Shown in pieces: positions 1 through 7,121 of a stretch of DNA of 40,077 bases (its first letter is position 1; each line of letters opens with the position of its first letter). The DNA comes from an uncultured Verrucomicrobiota bacterium (GTDB taxonomy: Bacteria; Verrucomicrobiota; Verrucomicrobiia; Opitutales; Opitutaceae), in the NCBI GenBank assembly GCA_903960515.1, contig CAJCBL010000004.1, forward strand, positions 1 to 40,077, read 5' to 3'. The position numbers and the translations under genes were made by a program. Under the pieces are notes generated by a model. That model was not told the DNA's origin and made no database searches. It saw nothing but the letters and a program-made list of their open reading frames with translations.

Positions 1-31
1 AAAAACCTCTGAACCCTTTCGGATTCAGAGG
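1..31 (-). terminator. Rho-independent terminator of the tRNA-Asn locus
   Basis: Read on the minus strand, an 8-bp perfect stem (CCTCTGAA / TTCAGAGG, arms at 24-31 and 6-13) with two extra inner G-C pairs is followed by five U residues (positions 5-1). It lies 8 nt beyond the CCA end of the tRNA fragment at 40-84 and faces the same way. It is therefore the native terminator of the tRNA gene and marks host chromosome to the left. Confidence 0.85.
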
Positions 32-39
32 CTTGAAAT

Positions 40-84
40 TGGCTGCCCAGGTAGGGATCGAACCTACGACCAAGTGATTAACAG
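40..84 (-). other. 3' fragment of tRNA-Asn(GTT): island attachment site
   Basis: On the minus strand this 45-nt stretch has the anticodon loop CTGTTAA with anticodon GTT, the 3' anticodon-stem strand TCACT, a variable loop, a perfect T stem GTAGG/CCTAC around TTCGATC, the 3' acceptor strand, discriminator G and CCA. The 5' anticodon-stem strand (AGTGA expected) and everything before it are missing, because the plus strand to the right reads tttccg. It is therefore a 3' tRNA remnant, not a whole gene. With the adjacent integrase this is the classic attachment-site duplication. The intact tRNA-Asn should lie at the far end of the island, outside the window. Confidence 0.85.
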
Positions 85-194
85 TTTCCGTTTTTGCGTA
101 TCCGTACTTGTCAACTATTGTCCACTTACGGTCTCCAGTTTTTGAGTTTTCTCATATGAGAACGCGCAGGAATTTAACAGACAGAAAGGAAAAC

Positions 195-1634
195 GTGAAG
201 ACTCACGAGGACAAGAAAAGTGGCCCAGAAATGGCCCAGACAATGGCCCAGACAACTCCACCGGCCGAATTGCGTAGGCCCAAGACCCATCAGGACTATT
301 GGAAGGGCCGGCTGATCCACCGCTCCTTCCGCGACCGAGATGGTCGCATGATCGAGATGCCCGAATGGCACGTTCGACTGGCGCACCTTGGGCGGCGGGG
401 ATGGTTCAATCTCGACACCGCCAACCAGGCCGCCGCAGTGGCGAAAGCTCGCGACATCCATCTTTCGCTCATCGCCAACGGCTGGGCAGCGACGCTGGCC
501 AAATACAAACCGGCTACCGCAACCAAGACCACGGTCTGCTCGTTGGGCGAGTTCCTGACCGACGTGGCCAAGCGGAGCCACTTGAAGCCCGCCACGGTCC
601 GCCAGTATGGCATGAGGCTGCGGAAACTGGTTGGCGACATCGCCGAGCTCGAAAAAGGACTGAGTGCCAAAGCGCGCAGAAGGAAACACGATTACGTGAA
701 CGGCGGGCACTCGGCATGGATCGCCAAAGTGGACAGCCAGGCGCTCTCACGGCTGTCTCCAGAATCCGTCAGCGCATGGCGGAACGACTACGTTGCAAAA
801 GCCGGAGCAGACCCGCTGAAACGAAAATCGGCGGAACGATCCGCAGCCACCGTCCTGCGATGCTCCCGCGCCCTCTTCTCCCCGGACATTCTCTCCATGC
901 TCAAGGTCGTCCTCCCTCCAAGTCCCTTTGCAGGCGTGAAGTTGAAGGATCCCGGTCCTCAGCGGTACCACTCGGCTGTCAATCCAGAGTGGTTGCTGAC
1001 CTGCGCCGAAAGCGAACTGCGGGAACAGCACGCCCAGCAATACCTCGCGTTGGTTCTGTGCCTCTGGGGTGGGCTCCGTCGCAAAGAAGCCGACACACTG
1101 ACTTGGACACAGATCGATTTCGCCGCCGGCCAAATCCACATCCGCCGCACCGAGTTCTTCGAGCCGAAGACAGAGGAGAGCCAGCGCGTCGTCGACCTTG
1201 CACCCGCGGTCCTCGACATCCTGCGCGGTTTCAAGGAAGGCAGCCAATCGGAGTTCGCTCTGGATGGCGGCGACGCCAACCCAGCCGCAACCTACGACTA
1301 CTACCGGGCCGACTGCACTTGGCGGGATCTACACGCATGGCTCAAGGGCCATGGCGTCCTGCAACAGAAGGCGATCCACGCCCTACGCAAAGAGAGCGGT
1401 TCACTCGTGGCCACATCCTTCGGGATCGAAGCTGCCCGCCAACACCTCGGGCACCGCGACATTCGCACGACCTCGGCCCACTACGTCCAAAAGGTGCGCC
1501 GGATTGAGGTGCAGCTGCCCGCCACTAACACCGATCAACTTCGGACCAAGGCGAAGGAGGAGGGACAAACTTCCAAAAGACCCGAGCCCCCGGCTACTCA
1601 AGGCGGAATTCTGCGTCGAGGCCGGCCGGAGTGA
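195..1634 (+). CDS. Tyrosine recombinase / integrase
   Basis: Site-specific recombinase expected to integrate and excise the island at tRNA-Asn. The C-terminal half has the family's catalytic residues: the first Arg in GGLRRKEADTL, the HALR box (HxxR), the QHLGHR box, and the nucleophile Tyr in SAHYVQ near the end. An N-terminal arm/SAM-like DNA-binding region precedes it. I prefer GTG at 195, which has AGAAAGGA four bases upstream; the frame also offers ATG at 108 and 156, but those residues lie in attachment-site DNA and do not look conserved. The gene runs away from the tRNA fragment and its 3' end overlaps the convergent SRAP gene by 41 nt. Near the start, three ~12-bp TGGCCCAGA repeats encode MAQT. 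It appears intact. Confidence 0.85.
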   Translation: MKTHEDKKSGPEMAQTMAQTTPPAELRRPKTHQDYWKGRLIHRSFRDRDGRMIEMPEWHVRLAHLGRRGWFNLDTANQAAAVAKARDIHLSLIANGWAATLAKYKPATATKTTVCSLGEFLTDVAKRSHLKPATVRQYGMRLRKLVGDIAELEKGLSAKARRRKHDYVNGGHSAWIAKVDSQALSRLSPESVSAWRNDYVAKAGADPLKRKSAERSAATVLRCSRALFSPDILSMLKVVLPPSPFAGVKLKDPGPQRYHSAVNPEWLLTCAESELREQHAQQYLALVLCLWGGLRRKEADTLTWTQIDFAAGQIHIRRTEFFEPKTEESQRVVDLAPAVLDILRGFKEGSQSEFALDGGDANPAATYDYYRADCTWRDLHAWLKGHGVLQQKAIHALRKESGSLVATSFGIEAARQHLGHRDIRTTSAHYVQKVRRIEVQLPATNTDQLRTKAKEEGQTSKRPEPPATQGGILRRGRPE

Positions 1635-2286
1635 GCACGGCCGGGGAATCGTTGCGCGGACTGTTCACGAGCGAGCCGATGGCGTTGGCTATCATTTCCT
1701 GCCGCGGATAGGGCTCGGCGAACACGGCCAATTGGTCCGCTGTGATTGGCCGGTCAACCAGCCACTCGCCCGCACGATCACTGGTCAGAATCACCGGCAT
1801 ACGATCGTGAATGGGCGTCATCAGGGAATTCGGACGCGTGGTCATAACGAGGAACGTGTCGGGCCGGGCCGAGGTCGCCACCTCGTAAATACCGGCCAGA
1901 CAGAACGGTTGCCCGTCCCGCAGCTGGATATCAAAGGGTTGCTTACGGTCGCCGGCGAGGCGCTTCCACTCGTAGAAACCGTCAACTGGAATCAGGCAGC
2001 GGCGCCGCTGGATGGCCTGCCGGAACATCGGTTTTGTGAAGGCTTCCTCGGCCCGAGCGTTGATCGGAGCCAGCCGCGGCTTTTCCGACTTGTCCCAGTA
2101 AGGAACGAATCCCCAGCGCATGGTGGCCATCCTCGCTTTGCCGGCACCGTCGTTGACCACAACGGGCACTTCCTGGCTTGGGGCTACGTTGTATCGCGGC
2201 TTCAATGTCCACGGGGGAACGCCAAACACCTTGAGCAGATGGGCGGTGATCTGATCGGTGTCCTTGATGCGGTAACGACCACACAT
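1594..2286 (-). CDS. SRAP domain protein (YedK/HMCES family)
   Basis: A 230-residue protein of the SOS-response-associated peptidase family, whose members bind abasic sites in single-stranded DNA and form a covalent crosslink through Cys2. The start is fixed at 2286 because this gives Met-Cys-Gly-Arg-Tyr with the catalytic cysteine at position 2; the frame is open further upstream but that would bury Cys2. Other family signatures are visible: RYNVAPSQ, PINARAE, the LIPVDGFYEW segment with its conserved Glu, and HDRMPVIL with the active-site His. The length is normal for bacterial members. It is convergent with the integrase. A role in tolerating abasic sites during base exchange by DpdA is conceivable but only inference; SRAP genes are common in many contexts. 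Confidence 0.9.
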   Translation of the reverse strand: MCGRYRIKDTDQITAHLLKVFGVPPWTLKPRYNVAPSQEVPVVVNDGAGKARMATMRWGFVPYWDKSEKPRLAPINARAEEAFTKPMFRQAIQRRRCLIPVDGFYEWKRLAGDRKQPFDIQLRDGQPFCLAGIYEVATSARPDTFLVMTTRPNSLMTPIHDRMPVILTSDRAGEWLVDRPITADQLAVFAEPYPRQEMIANAIGSLVNSPRNDSPAVLTPAGLDAEFRLE

Positions 2287-2412
2287 GCCCGCATGATACC
2301 GATTTTCACCGACCCGCAAGCAGCGGCCCAGTCGAGGCGCCACGGGCGATCCATCGTTTCGCCGGTTAGCACCGCAGGTCGTCAACATGATGGCCATCCC
2401 ACCGCCGGCAGC

Positions 2413-2922
2413 CTAGCCCTCCCCCGGCCCTCCGATCATCCCGGGATGAGTCTCGGACCAAAAGAAAGCGTCCTCGAGAATCTTCACTACGTTGAGATAC
2501 AGCCCCGGCTCCTTGCTTTCGCGGGAGCCGGCGACATTGAGCACGCGTATGCGGTACTGCTTGACGAAACGCTGGAGTTGCACCGCAGGGTCTTCGTAGT
2601 CCCGGACCTGCCGCAAAGGGAGATGCAAGCTGGGTTTTCGGTGTACCCGAGCGAAGGTCAGGGTTTTGCGCGACCCGCCGGTGACCGTGGCGGCGAAAGT
2701 GAACACCACCGTCGCGTCGGTATCGCGCACATTCCACTCGGTGCGCTGGAGATAATCGGCGCTGGGCGTTTCGCGCAATTGATACTGGCCACCGAGGACG
2801 CCATCCAGGGCGATGCGCCCCTTCGGGCACCAACCGCCGTGGGAGAAGCCGTGACGGATTGCGACATCGAGGGCGGCGCGGTCGGCGCCAGTTTGCCCGC
2901 CGGAAACAAGTTTCTCGATCAT
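2413..2922 (-). CDS. YpsA-like / putative molybdenum carrier family protein
   Basis: A 169-residue Rossmann-like protein. The N terminus MIEKLVSGGQTGADRAAL is the hallmark of the family annotated as putative molybdenum carrier / YpsA-like, related to the LOG and SLOG nucleotide-binding folds. A second conserved stretch, HGGWCPKGR, follows. The start at 2922 places the glycine-rich loop about seven residues in, as in relatives; an upstream extension to 2967 is possible but not family-like. It lies upstream of the SRAP gene on the same strand with a 126-nt gap, so the two may be cotranscribed. Its biochemical role is unproven; SLOG-type proteins are often seen in mobile or defence regions. Confidence 0.75.
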   Translation of the reverse strand: MIEKLVSGGQTGADRAALDVAIRHGFSHGGWCPKGRIALDGVLGGQYQLRETPSADYLQRTEWNVRDTDATVVFTFAATVTGGSRKTLTFARVHRKPSLHLPLRQVRDYEDPAVQLQRFVKQYRIRVLNVAGSRESKEPGLYLNVVKILEDAFFWSETHPGMIGGPGEG

Positions 2923-3835
2923 AGTGGTGCGATTGATACCACAGGGGGTCAGACATCTGCGGTACATCCCCAGAAACTGCGATGCGATTTTTTGGGCGCA
3001 GACATCGCCCTTCCCGGCGCAGGTGTTTCACGCCGCCGGAGTGACTGCAGAACTCCGCTGTCCCCGCGCCAGAAACGGCAAGGCTGGCTGTCGGCTCTTC
3101 ACAGTGGGCTACAATTGCCCACAGCGCCGACAACCAACTTGCCGCAAACCCTGCGCGTTGATGCCGGTTGGAGCCAAATCCCGCCACTTCCGTCGCGCAC
3201 CCCAATCCCATCGGATACAAGGAGGACGGTGTCGTAGCCACCTGATGACATCGGCGGGACCGCTCCCGGTTTCACCCAGAACCCGCCGCCAGCAGCGCCG
3301 ACAGCGGGTTCCCAGGTTTCCCCAGCGGAAGTCGTCCCTACCGAGCCAGCTGCAGCGGGCTTAGGGGTGCCTCCGGTAGTCGAGGAGCTAGCGCACCCCG
3401 CGCCCCGGTGGCGACCGAAAAGCAGAAAGCCTGCGTCTTTTAGGGGGGACGCGAACACCGGAGGAGACCGGCTCGATTTCCCTCCCGCCCGCAGGCTTCG
3501 AGATGAAGTTTGCCGCGCCGGCCCTGCGCAGCTCAACCAACCGCCAACTGACGCGCATGAGCGGGTTCCGCCTCGGAGCGAGCGCTCCCAACCTCCGTGC
3601 AGTGCCATTTATGACACACACGGCGCTTGCGCGCCGATGGGCATCACGCCAATGTCGTGACGTTCCTTTCAAGAACTTCTGCATCAAGAGTGATCCCGCG
3701 CTGGCGGGGTCTGCCAACCGGGCGTGGAGAACGCCGCGGTGGATCTCCGGAGCCGACTGCTCCGAAGGATGTGGGCCGGGCGCGTCGCTCAGCCAACCAC
3801 CCTCTCCCTTGAGGCAGATGCATGACATCTGACCC
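2923..3835. other. Non-coding stretch holding repeat copy 1
   Basis: About 900 bp between the divergent YpsA-like gene and the small ORF at 3836. It contains the 208-bp repeat copy (3062-3269). It also has a 9-bp perfect inverted repeat (AAGCCTGCG at 3427-3435 with CGCAGGCTT at 3490-3498, 54 nt apart) and a hairpin CGGAGC-CGACT-GCTCCG at 3748-3764. Several short open frames occur on both strands, but none has a recognisable product or a convincing ribosome site. I see no known SAM riboswitch signature ahead of the SAM synthetase operon. The promoter of that operon is presumably in the right part of this stretch. Confidence 0.5.
3062..3269 (+). repeat. Direct repeat, copy 1 (~208 bp)
   Basis: Aligned by eye with 9849-10057: same orientation and roughly four-fifths identical over the whole length, with identical starts (CCCCGCGCCAGAAACGGCAA). 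Both copies contain the hairpin arms GTCGGC...GCCGAC enclosing a smaller stem, GTGGGC/GCCCAC here. The two copies bracket the metK-MoxR-VWA module. I do not recognise the repeat as a named element, and it has no transposase. Confidence 0.8.
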
Positions 3836-4081
3836 ATGATCCCCTCCCTGTCGCTTCGCATCGATCCGAAGAACCCGGATCACCACCTCTGGAATAACAA
3901 CGGCACCTGGTGGCTGCACCTCTCGCTACGCGAGCAGCCCTGGCTCAAGGCCCGCCGACTCCGCCAGTCGCTTGCCACCGCCTGCCGGCGCACCGCCCGG
4001 CAACGGCGCGATGCGATCATCGCGCAGCTTGAGATTCAGGCGGCCGCCGTGGTTTCGGCCGCTGAAAGGAGCGCCGCTTGA
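3836..4081 (+). CDS. Small protein preceding the SAM synthetase, integrase-arm-like
   Basis: An 81-residue basic protein. Its N-terminal half (NPDHHLWNNNGTWWLHLSLR) followed by an Arg-rich helix (LKARRLRQSLATACRRTARQRRDAIIAQL) resembles the three-strand-plus-helix arm-binding domain at the N terminus of tyrosine recombinases. No catalytic domain follows. Its stop codon overlaps the ATG of the SAM synthetase by one base (TGATG), so the two are translationally coupled and the frame is probably genuine. No strong Shine-Dalgarno is seen at a good distance from 3836. Function is unknown: it could bind DNA and autoregulate the operon, or be a remnant domain. Confidence 0.6.
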   Translation: MIPSLSLRIDPKNPDHHLWNNNGTWWLHLSLREQPWLKARRLRQSLATACRRTARQRRDAIIAQLEIQAAAVVSAAERSAA

Positions 4082-5193
4082 TGAGCTCCGCCGGCAACTT
4101 CCTTTTCACCTCCGAGTCGGTCTCGGAAGGGCATCCCGACAAGATCGCCGACGGCATCTCCGACGCGCTGCTCGACGCGTATCTAACCCGCGATCCCAGG
4201 GCGCGCGTCGCCATCGAGACCCTCTGCAAGGACAGCCTGGTCGTCGTAGCCGGAGAGGTCGCAACAGACGCGCCTCTCACCCGGGCAGAGATCGAGCACG
4301 TGGTTCGCGAAACCATCCGCGCAGTGGGCTATGTGGACCCGACCGAGAAGTTCAGCGCTGATCGCGTCGTGATTACCAACGCCATCGGCCAGCAGGCGCG
4401 GGCGATCGCACAGGGAATCGGATACGGTCTCGACCAGGGCGCGGGAGACCAGGGCCTCATGTTCGGCTTCGCAACCCGGGAGACCCCCGAGTTGCTCCCG
4501 CTGCCGATCTCCCTCGCACATGCCCTCACCCGCGAGTTGGCGCGGGCCCGCAAGTCCGCCGAGGTTCCTTGGCTTCGTCCCGATGCCAAGGCCCAGGTCA
4601 CCGTGCGCTACGAGCATCACCGGCCGGTGCAGGTGACCGATGTCGTCGTCTCCACCCAGCACTGCCGCGGCAAGGACCAGGCCGAGCTGAAGGCCTGGGT
4701 GTCCGGTACCCTGCTGCCCCGGGCGCTGGGGGCATGGCACCATTGCGGGCTGAACACCTTCATCAATCCCACCGGCGTCTTCGATACCGGCGGGCCCGAG
4801 GGCGACTGCGGCGTCACCGGGCGCAAGATCATCGTCGACACCTATGGTGGTTTCGCCCGCCACGGCGGCGGCGCGTTCTCCGGCAAGGACCCCTCCAAGG
4901 TCGACCGCTCCGGCGCCTACTTCGCACGCCATGTGGCGCGGCAGATCGTGCTGCGCGGTCTGGCGCAGTCCGCGGAGATCCAGGTGTCCTATGCCATCGG
5001 CGTCGCCAAGCCCGTGTCCATCGCCGTCGACACCCGCGGCACCGGCGACGATGCCCTGGCCGCCCAATATGCGGCGCAGTTCGATTTCCGGCCCGGGGCG
5101 ATCATCGAGCAACTCGATCTCCTTCGTCCCATTTACTCGGGTACGACCAACTACGGGCACTTCGGGAAACCCGGTCTGCCGTGGGAAACCTGA
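4081..5193 (+). CDS. metK: S-adenosylmethionine synthetase (accessory copy)
   Basis: Makes S-adenosylmethionine from methionine and ATP. The 370-residue sequence has the family signatures in order: SESVSEGHPDK with the catalytic His at the N terminus, GAGDQGLMFGFATRE in the middle, and GGGAFSGKDPSKVDRSGAY, the second P-loop-like signature, towards the C terminus. It is slightly shorter than E. coli MetK. The ATG at 4081 has an AAAGGAG site about nine bases upstream and overlaps the preceding small gene; an in-frame TTG just before it is less likely. It heads a compact operon with a MoxR ATPase, an unknown protein and a metallopeptidase-like VWA protein. A housekeeping gene inside an island is unusual. 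Most probably it is an extra copy serving the module, though the reason for extra SAM is not visible. Confidence 0.9.
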   Translation: MSSAGNFLFTSESVSEGHPDKIADGISDALLDAYLTRDPRARVAIETLCKDSLVVVAGEVATDAPLTRAEIEHVVRETIRAVGYVDPTEKFSADRVVITNAIGQQARAIAQGIGYGLDQGAGDQGLMFGFATRETPELLPLPISLAHALTRELARARKSAEVPWLRPDAKAQVTVRYEHHRPVQVTDVVVSTQHCRGKDQAELKAWVSGTLLPRALGAWHHCGLNTFINPTGVFDTGGPEGDCGVTGRKIIVDTYGGFARHGGGAFSGKDPSKVDRSGAYFARHVARQIVLRGLAQSAEIQVSYAIGVAKPVSIAVDTRGTGDDALAAQYAAQFDFRPGAIIEQLDLLRPIYSGTTNYGHFGKPGLPWET

Positions 5194-5221
5194 CCCGGGG
5201 CCCCTCTGACCAACTCAGACC

Positions 5222-6670
5222 ATGAGCTCTCGCACCCGCTTCCTGCGCCAAATCGGCGTCTATGGCTACGACCAGGTCGAGCCTATCATCCTCGCCGCGC
5301 TCCTCTCCGAGGACCCGCTCCTCCTCATCGGCCGGCACGGCACCGGCAAAACCTATCTCCTCAACTCGCTCTCCGAAGCCCTCGCGCTCGAGCACCGTCA
5401 CTACAACGCCAGTCTCGTCTCCTTCGACGACCTCGTCGGGTTTCCGTATCCGGATAAGGACGGTCTCTCGATCCGCTTCATTGAAACGCCCGCCACTGTC
5501 TGGGGCGCTGAGTCTGTGTTGGTTGATGAGCTCAACCGTTGTAAGCCTGAGCACCAAAACCGGTTCTTCTCACTGGTGTATGAGCGCCGGGTCCAAGGCA
5601 TGCCGCTCACCAAGCTGCGCTACCGTTGGGCAGCAATGAACCCCGCCGGCGAAGACAACGGATACCTCGGGGCCGAGCCACTCGACCCCGCGCTCGCCGA
5701 TCGATTCTCCTTCATCGTGACCGTGGCAGATTGGTCTGATTTGTCTGCCGAGGAAAAGGCGGCCGTGACGGACCCTCGCGGTGACGGTGCAATCTCGCGC
5801 GACGGCGGAGAGTTGCGCCAATTCCTAAGCGAGCGGCTCACCCGTTTCAAAAACAGCCTGCAGTCCCCTCCGTCGCACCTGCTTGGTTACGCCTCCACTG
5901 TTTCCACAACGCTTGGCCAGGCAGGGCTGCGGCTGTCCCCTCGGCGAACCCGGCAACTCGCGCGCAATCTGCTGGCGGCTTGCTGTGTCTCGGATCTCCC
6001 GCAGGAGCGGCTCTTCCGGTTGGTTTTGCGCGCAAGCGTTCCGCAGATCGCCACCGGTGAAGCGGCGCCCCGCGAAACCATAGATGGAGCACACAGAGTC
6101 GCGTGGGAGGCCGTGGCACTGACAGGGCGCGAAAAATGGCTTCATGATTTCGCCATTGAGGCGGACCTCGCCAAAAAGGCGGGGCTCTTGCTCACCCGTT
6201 GCCCGGACCCGGATACCGGCAGCGTGGCCGTTTCGCAGTTGATCGCCGGAGAGTCCCTCGAACGGGTGGCCGCCTTCGCTTTGGCTGTGCAACCACATCT
6301 GCTGGAGTCTGAAGCCCCTCCGGTCGGGCCCGACGGCCTGAGTGATCTGGGACGCATCTTCGCCGAGGCCAGCGAGGTGAACGTCGAGGTGGAATGGCGG
6401 GATGCACACCGTAACCCCCTAAACCCGCCGGCGGGAGGAAAATGGGATGCGGCTGTGCCGGGCCACGAAGCTGCGATCAAGTGCATGGCAGCTTGGCCCA
6501 AGAAGCGCCGACTGCGGGCAACGCACTACCTCAACCACCTCGTGGGCAAGACCAGGAAAGTGCCTGAGAACTGGGCAGACCTCCTGCGTGATTTCGAGCG
6601 CTGCGTAACAACGGCGGGGAAACTGGGGAAAAACGAGGACATCAAATCTCATGGGACCACCACCGAATAA
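5222..6670 (+). CDS. MoxR-type AAA+ ATPase
   Basis: A 482-residue AAA+ ATPase of the MoxR/BchI class. Walker A is GRHGTGKT (residues 37-44), Walker B is VLVDELNR (99-106), and the sensor stretch AAMNPAGEDNGYLGAEPLD with ALADRFSF follows near residues 138-160. Such ATPases typically remodel protein targets together with a VWA-domain partner, and that partner is encoded two genes downstream (7118-8530). The gene starts 28 nt after the SAM synthetase, and its last 20 nt overlap the next gene. The C-terminal third has no motif I can name. Cellular substrate unknown; MoxR-VWA pairs occur both in enzyme-maturation and in proposed conflict systems. Confidence 0.85.
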   Translation: MSSRTRFLRQIGVYGYDQVEPIILAALLSEDPLLLIGRHGTGKTYLLNSLSEALALEHRHYNASLVSFDDLVGFPYPDKDGLSIRFIETPATVWGAESVLVDELNRCKPEHQNRFFSLVYERRVQGMPLTKLRYRWAAMNPAGEDNGYLGAEPLDPALADRFSFIVTVADWSDLSAEEKAAVTDPRGDGAISRDGGELRQFLSERLTRFKNSLQSPPSHLLGYASTVSTTLGQAGLRLSPRRTRQLARNLLAACCVSDLPQERLFRLVLRASVPQIATGEAAPRETIDGAHRVAWEAVALTGREKWLHDFAIEADLAKKAGLLLTRCPDPDTGSVAVSQLIAGESLERVAAFALAVQPHLLESEAPPVGPDGLSDLGRIFAEASEVNVEVEWRDAHRNPLNPPAGGKWDAAVPGHEAAIKCMAAWPKKRRLRATHYLNHLVGKTRKVPENWADLLRDFERCVTTAGKLGKNEDIKSHGTTTE

Positions 6671-7121
6671 CTGCGTCCACCGCCTGCGCAGCTCCCTGCT
6701 GAAACCGGCCGAGGCCGAACAATTCTTCACGCCCGGCCTCGTTCTGACCTTCGAGCTCAAGGAAGCTCGCTCCCGGGTGGAGCGAGCGCGGTCCCTGCTC
6801 TCGGGCGAAGGCTTGTCCGCAGCGACAGCTCGGTCCCGCTTCCCCTTGCCTGCCGGCCGCTGGCTTTGTCGGCCCTATCTCGATGGGCAGGTGCATGACG
6901 ATACCCCGGAGGAGGAAATCGGTATTCTCGGGGGATTCGCCTTCACCAAGGACGACGGTTTTCGCCCGCCAGAGATGCATCCCCTGCACAGCGCCCTGCT
7001 CCTCGGTTTCTGCGGGCCTTCATTCTATTCGGCGGACCGGCCACTGATCTGGAGTGAGGCCCGCCTCTCGCGACGCCTGGTTCTCTATCGGGCGACAAAC
7101 TTCTACGACGAACTCCCATGA
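6651..7121 (+). CDS. Unknown protein between MoxR ATPase and VWA protein
   Basis: A 156-residue protein without a motif I recognise. It has a charged helical stretch (FELKEARSRVERARSLLSGE, about residues 35-54) and a C-terminal hydrophobic patch, MHPLHSALLLGFCGPSF. Neither a signal peptide nor a transmembrane segment is evident. It overlaps the ATPase gene by 20 nt and shares ATGA with the VWA gene, so translation of all three is probably coupled. The placement suggests an adaptor or third subunit of the ATPase/VWA complex, which is inference from context. Confidence 0.65.
   Translation: MGPPPNNCVHRLRSSLLKPAEAEQFFTPGLVLTFELKEARSRVERARSLLSGEGLSAATARSRFPLPAGRWLCRPYLDGQVHDDTPEEEIGILGGFAFTKDDGFRPPEMHPLHSALLLGFCGPSFYSADRPLIWSEARLSRRLVLYRATNFYDELP

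Noticed and set aside
40-84. A complete tRNA-Asn gene.
   Set aside because: The 5' anticodon-stem strand, D arm and 5' acceptor strand are absent to the right; only the 3' part is present.
1198-3237. A 679-codon plus-strand open frame overlapping the integrase end, the SRAP gene and the YpsA-like gene.
   Set aside because: It lies antisense to two genes with clear family motifs, shares no recognisable domain and starts inside the integrase; it is a GC-rich shadow frame.
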